Positions 61,301 through 64,000 of a DNA stretch of 64,000 nt are shown here, in pieces. A program made the position numbers and the translations under genes. Positions within the stretch are counted from its first letter, which is position 1; every line of letters begins with the position of its first letter. Under the pieces are notes generated by a model that worked only from the letters and a program-made list of their open reading frames with translations, had not been told where the DNA came from and did not search any database. Source of the stretch: Pseudophaeomoniella oleicola (lineage: Eukaryota; Ascomycota; Eurotiomycetes; Phaeomoniellales; Phaeomoniellaceae); assembly GCA_003868215.1 (NCBI GenBank), contig QWDQ01000027.1:62001-126000 (forward strand). Direction: 5' to 3'.

Positions 61301-62876
61301 AGCAACGCCCCTGCTAAACAAGTCTGAGGCCTGAGTGTCAAGCGCTCGTCCATCAAGCCTCTGTGGGTATGATCGGATCTAATGGCACCCGAAGTTGGCC
61401 ACAAGTAGCTACACTGCTGAACAATCCTAAGGATGCTTCAACGTGCGCCATGCCACTGCTACTGCAGCTCAACGTTTCCCACGGCGAACAGAAGAAAATG
61501 AGCAGGGGTGTCTGAGGCTTCCATCATGCAGGGCCCATGAGGATAGCATCCGGGACGAACACGGGTCATGATTTTTCTTGGCTATTGATACTGAGGAGCG
61601 CAAAGGTCAAGCTAGCTCGCCAAGGCATGTGCTTCGATCCTTCTCAGCGCCATGGATTGGTCTCAACAAGTACCCGATTTCAGAGCGAAAAGAGAACGAA
61701 GGAAACAATGGCCAATGACGACCGGCCGTGAGGATCTATTGAACTTCAGATCACAACGAGATACATTCGGCTATGAAGAGTTGCCCAAAGGACATCAATC
61801 AGATAAAAGCACAGGCCATCTCAATGCATGTCTGGACTAGGAATCGGCGCTTTGATGAGCATCGGGGCTGGTCGGTTGGAAGCCAGCCACTGCTTCACAC
61901 GAAACGATGCGAACTGACGAGAATGGGGCCATCATGACAGATCGCTGGACCCAAAGCTGGACGGTTTCAGGAACTCTGGCACGTCGACTACCTAGTATTC
62001 TGGTGCTTTTAGTTTGATGGGGCAGATATCTATCAACAGGAACCGAGCAATTGAACAAGATAAATGCAAACAATGTTACCAGGACGAGCTGTAGGCAAGA
62101 ATGGAATACGATAAAGAGGGATGTCCTATGACATCAAGCTGCATATCTGCATATAAGACGAGGCTACAATGTAGAATGTAAATTACATGATCACTGAAGA
62201 TCGGGTGAGTGATTGGGGATCACGGAGTACGGAACCCAATGATGCGGGTGATCTATAATCCAGGGCCGAGGCGGCCGCAGTCTGCACGTGCCTCCTGTTA
62301 CCTCCGAGCTTTCCCCTCATCACCATCATGGGAGCCAGCGATCGTCGTCAACATCATCCTCCCTCATCATCGGCTTGTCATCCATAAATGCAACCGAGCT
62401 CGCTACGGTGTCAGTCAGACGAACACTGCATCCCAAAGGACACAGATACTGCCGTTTAGACAGTGCTTCTGAAACGGGCAAGTAGGGCATAGTATTCGGG
62501 AATACCACTGGAGGTGCTACGCCTTGATTTTACAAGAACTGCTTTGCTGTATGGCTGCTTTCTTTTCTCCTCTTCCAGGACCAGACCTTACAAATTGACC
62601 ATGTCTACTCTATTCTCTACTATCAGCTTCCTTCTTCTTGGACCTCTTTCTATTCACAGACCAACGAGATGCTCGAGCTGAGCATCTTCCGCCGAGAGAC
62701 TCGGCACTGAACGTGTGATATGTCTCTTCTCCGGCTTCTCTGTGGTAGCAGGAACAATAGAAAGCTATCGCTGACAGTCATGCATGTTACCAGGGTCTGA
62801 GTTCTTCCATCCCGCAAAGAATAGTCACCGGCCCATCCTTGAATTTTTTAATAATATCAATTCATCCTCTTGCAGA
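58399..62876. other. Gene-poor tract of about 4.5 kb
   Basis: No gene can be supported. ATG frames such as 59576..59893 (minus, 105 codons) and 58505..58732 (minus, 75 codons) have no recognised features. Between about 61090 and 61410 the minus strand reads protein-like in two adjacent frames (LFGGDENGEY; then LVAQYWQQCNSVFAKSVFAY and PFFGWPPSGGSLG), which could be exons or decayed remains of a lost gene. I saw no terminal repeats and no transposase or reverse-transcriptase motifs. Confidence 0.45.
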
Positions 62877-63368
62877 ATGTCCAGCCCATCTCCTGCCGAG
62901 CGCTTCAGCCTCGCCTGTGAAGTCAATAAACTCCTCCACACGCTCTACCTCCACCCTGAATTTGCTTACGTCCCGGGCTCCGACCACATCGCAGACCCCT
63001 CTGGCACCCCCGTCCCCCTCCTCTTCGCCTCCGACTTCGCCCAACGCACCTACGACGACTACATCGTTCCCTGCCTCCCCGCAAACGCCACAAAAACCTG
63101 CCGCGCCCTCGCCAACTGCTGGTCCACCGATGACCCGAACTTGCGCGAAGACCCGCTCGACCCAGCATCCTACCCTGACATGTCGAGCGCGGAGATGCAG
63201 GAACGCTGGCAAGACGGCCTCGGCAGAAGCGTGCTCATTGCCATGGTCATCCTCGACAAGACCCCTCTCGAACAGAAGGGCATGCAGATGCTGCTGACCC
63301 AGAGATACGATTTTGGAGACGAGGTCGAAGCCGCCGCCACAGCTGTACGGGATGTTGAACAGCACTAA
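62877..63368 (+). CDS. Small hypothetical protein
   Basis: A frame of 163 residues from ATG 62877. It is preceded directly by TCTTGCAG, which looks like a 3' splice site and suggests a leader intron or a missing first exon. The frame is also open upstream to 62784 without an ATG. It is soluble with mixed charge and no signal peptide or membrane helix. Segments include FSLACEVNKLLHTLYLHPEF, VPLLFASDFAQRTYDDYIVP and LGRSVLIAMVILDKTPLEQK. GC-rich third positions make the frame look coding compared with its surroundings. I do not recognise the family. Confidence 0.6.
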   Translation: MSSPSPAERFSLACEVNKLLHTLYLHPEFAYVPGSDHIADPSGTPVPLLFASDFAQRTYDDYIVPCLPANATKTCRALANCWSTDDPNLREDPLDPASYPDMSSAEMQERWQDGLGRSVLIAMVILDKTPLEQKGMQMLLTQRYDFGDEVEAAATAVRDVEQH

Positions 63369-63783
63369 ACATCTTCGTAGGCAAAATAGGATAGGATAGG
63401 ATGGAACAAATAACCATATAGTAACAAACAGATGGGAGCAAAGGGATCGTGAATTTCTTTTTCGTATACATTCGCTCCAATTCGGGGAGAGTAAGACTTG
63501 GTAAGGTACATACCTAGTTACATCCGACATAATCCCAACACACTCAAAGGAATATGTACATACCTACCTACGTATGAATTCCATAACGATATTGTATAGA
63601 TGTGAAGATGCTAGCAAAGGATGAAAAAAGATAAGTAGGCAGCAAGCAAGCAAGTTCTCCCTCCCCCCAAAATTTATAATTATTCAAAATATACATGTAA
63701 GTTATATTACTAGATATCTAGGTATGTAGATAATATCCATAACACGAATGAGCACAGAGTGTTAAAAAAATTGAGGTCCTTAT
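63369..63783. other. Intergenic between convergent genes
   Basis: AT-rich 3' space with short GGATA, ACCTA and GCAAGCAA repeats. No gene is seen. Confidence 0.55.
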
Positions 63784-64000
63784 TTAGCCTGCTTCTCCCC
63801 TTTCCGCTCTTTCGACCATTTCGTATTCTTCCGTTGTTCCTGTTCCTCCTCCTCCAGCTGCTTCGGATGCAAACCTCGAGCCATTTCCTCCTGTTCCGCC
63901 GACTCTGCCACCACGACGACTGCCGAAGTAGCCGACATCGTCGTCGTCTCGAGGTCCGAAACCACCACCACCACAACCGTCGCCACCGCCGCCGGTACCA
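63784..64000 (-). CDS. C-terminus of a Gly-rich protein, cut by the right edge
   Basis: The minus strand is open from the window edge for 71 codons to TAA at 63784. It encodes a Gly-rich tail (GTGGGGDGCGGGGFGPRDDD, DVGYFGSRRGGR) ending EEYEMVERAERGEAG. The Gly/Arg/Asp mix and natural ending favour this frame over the overlapping poly-Val and poly-Trp/Arg frames. The family cannot be told from the tail alone; fungal membrane or RNA-binding proteins often end this way. Confidence 0.45.
   Translation of the reverse strand, partial: GTGGGGDGCGGGGFGPRDDDDVGYFGSRRGGRVGGTGGNGSRFASEAAGGGGTGTTEEYEMVERAERGEAG

Noticed and set aside
58399-62876. Decayed transposable element filling the gene-poor tract
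   Set aside because: No terminal repeats, target duplications, transposase or reverse-transcriptase motifs were seen; absence of genes alone is not evidence.

Overview
The window is nuclear DNA of a filamentous ascomycete (Pezizomycotina). Short introns (about 42-160 nt) carry fungal GT...CTRAY...AG signals. The gene set includes the circadian clock protein FREQUENCY, a Gti1/Pac2 regulator, WSC-domain surface proteins, a DUF2434-type membrane protein and large ABC transporters. Because frq is missing from Aspergillus and its close relatives, a Sordariomycete, Leotiomycete or Dothideomycete-like lineage is more likely. The sequence alone does not settle the class. I saw no rRNA, tRNA, CRISPR array, intact transposon or virus-like element.

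Layout. Left part (0.4-15 kb, plus strand): a WSC cell-wall sensor; an uncharacterised conserved fungal protein; frq behind a long leader; mitochondrial succinyl-CoA:3-ketoacid CoA-transferase; and an AMSH/Sst2-type JAMM deubiquitinase. Next (15.5-19.4 kb, minus): tubulin-folding cofactor C and an SRPK-like kinase. From 20 to 35 kb (plus): an Mtf1-type mitochondrial transcription factor; a large secreted WSC/Ser-rich protein; a gene-poor tract; a Pac2-type WOPR regulator with a roughly 1 kb leader; and a DUF2434 membrane protein. From 35 to 40.2 kb (minus): a 13-exon ABCC transporter. From 40.8 to 47 kb (plus): mitochondrial asparaginyl-tRNA synthetase and a large PB1/UBA-like protein. From 48 to 58.4 kb (minus, head to tail): a secreted Ser/Thr-rich protein, a full-size (NBD-TMD)2 ABCG transporter and a Zn2Cys6 factor with an AT-hook. 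The rest is gene-poor, apart from a small hypothetical gene and the C-terminus of a Gly-rich protein cut by the right edge.

How the genes fit together. Most are unlinked housekeeping genes: mitochondrial expression and ketone-body metabolism (SCOT, Mtf1, AsnRS), cytoskeleton (TBCC), ubiquitin traffic (AMSH, PB1/UBA protein) and surface sensing (WSC proteins). The 48-58 kb secreted protein/ABCG/regulator block is the most accessory-like part and may be co-regulated.

The most unusual signals are not genes. The + strand upstream of pac2 lacks ATG for about 1.07 kb, and the only ATGs nearer the gene fall inside a predicted leader intron. The frq leader is ATG-free for about 500 nt except for one 11-codon uORF, in frame and ending one codon before the FRQ start. 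Exact copies of the palindrome TACTACGTAGTA recur in intergenic DNA. All splice models come from reading frame, splice signals and remembered family alignments; none was checked with RNA data.
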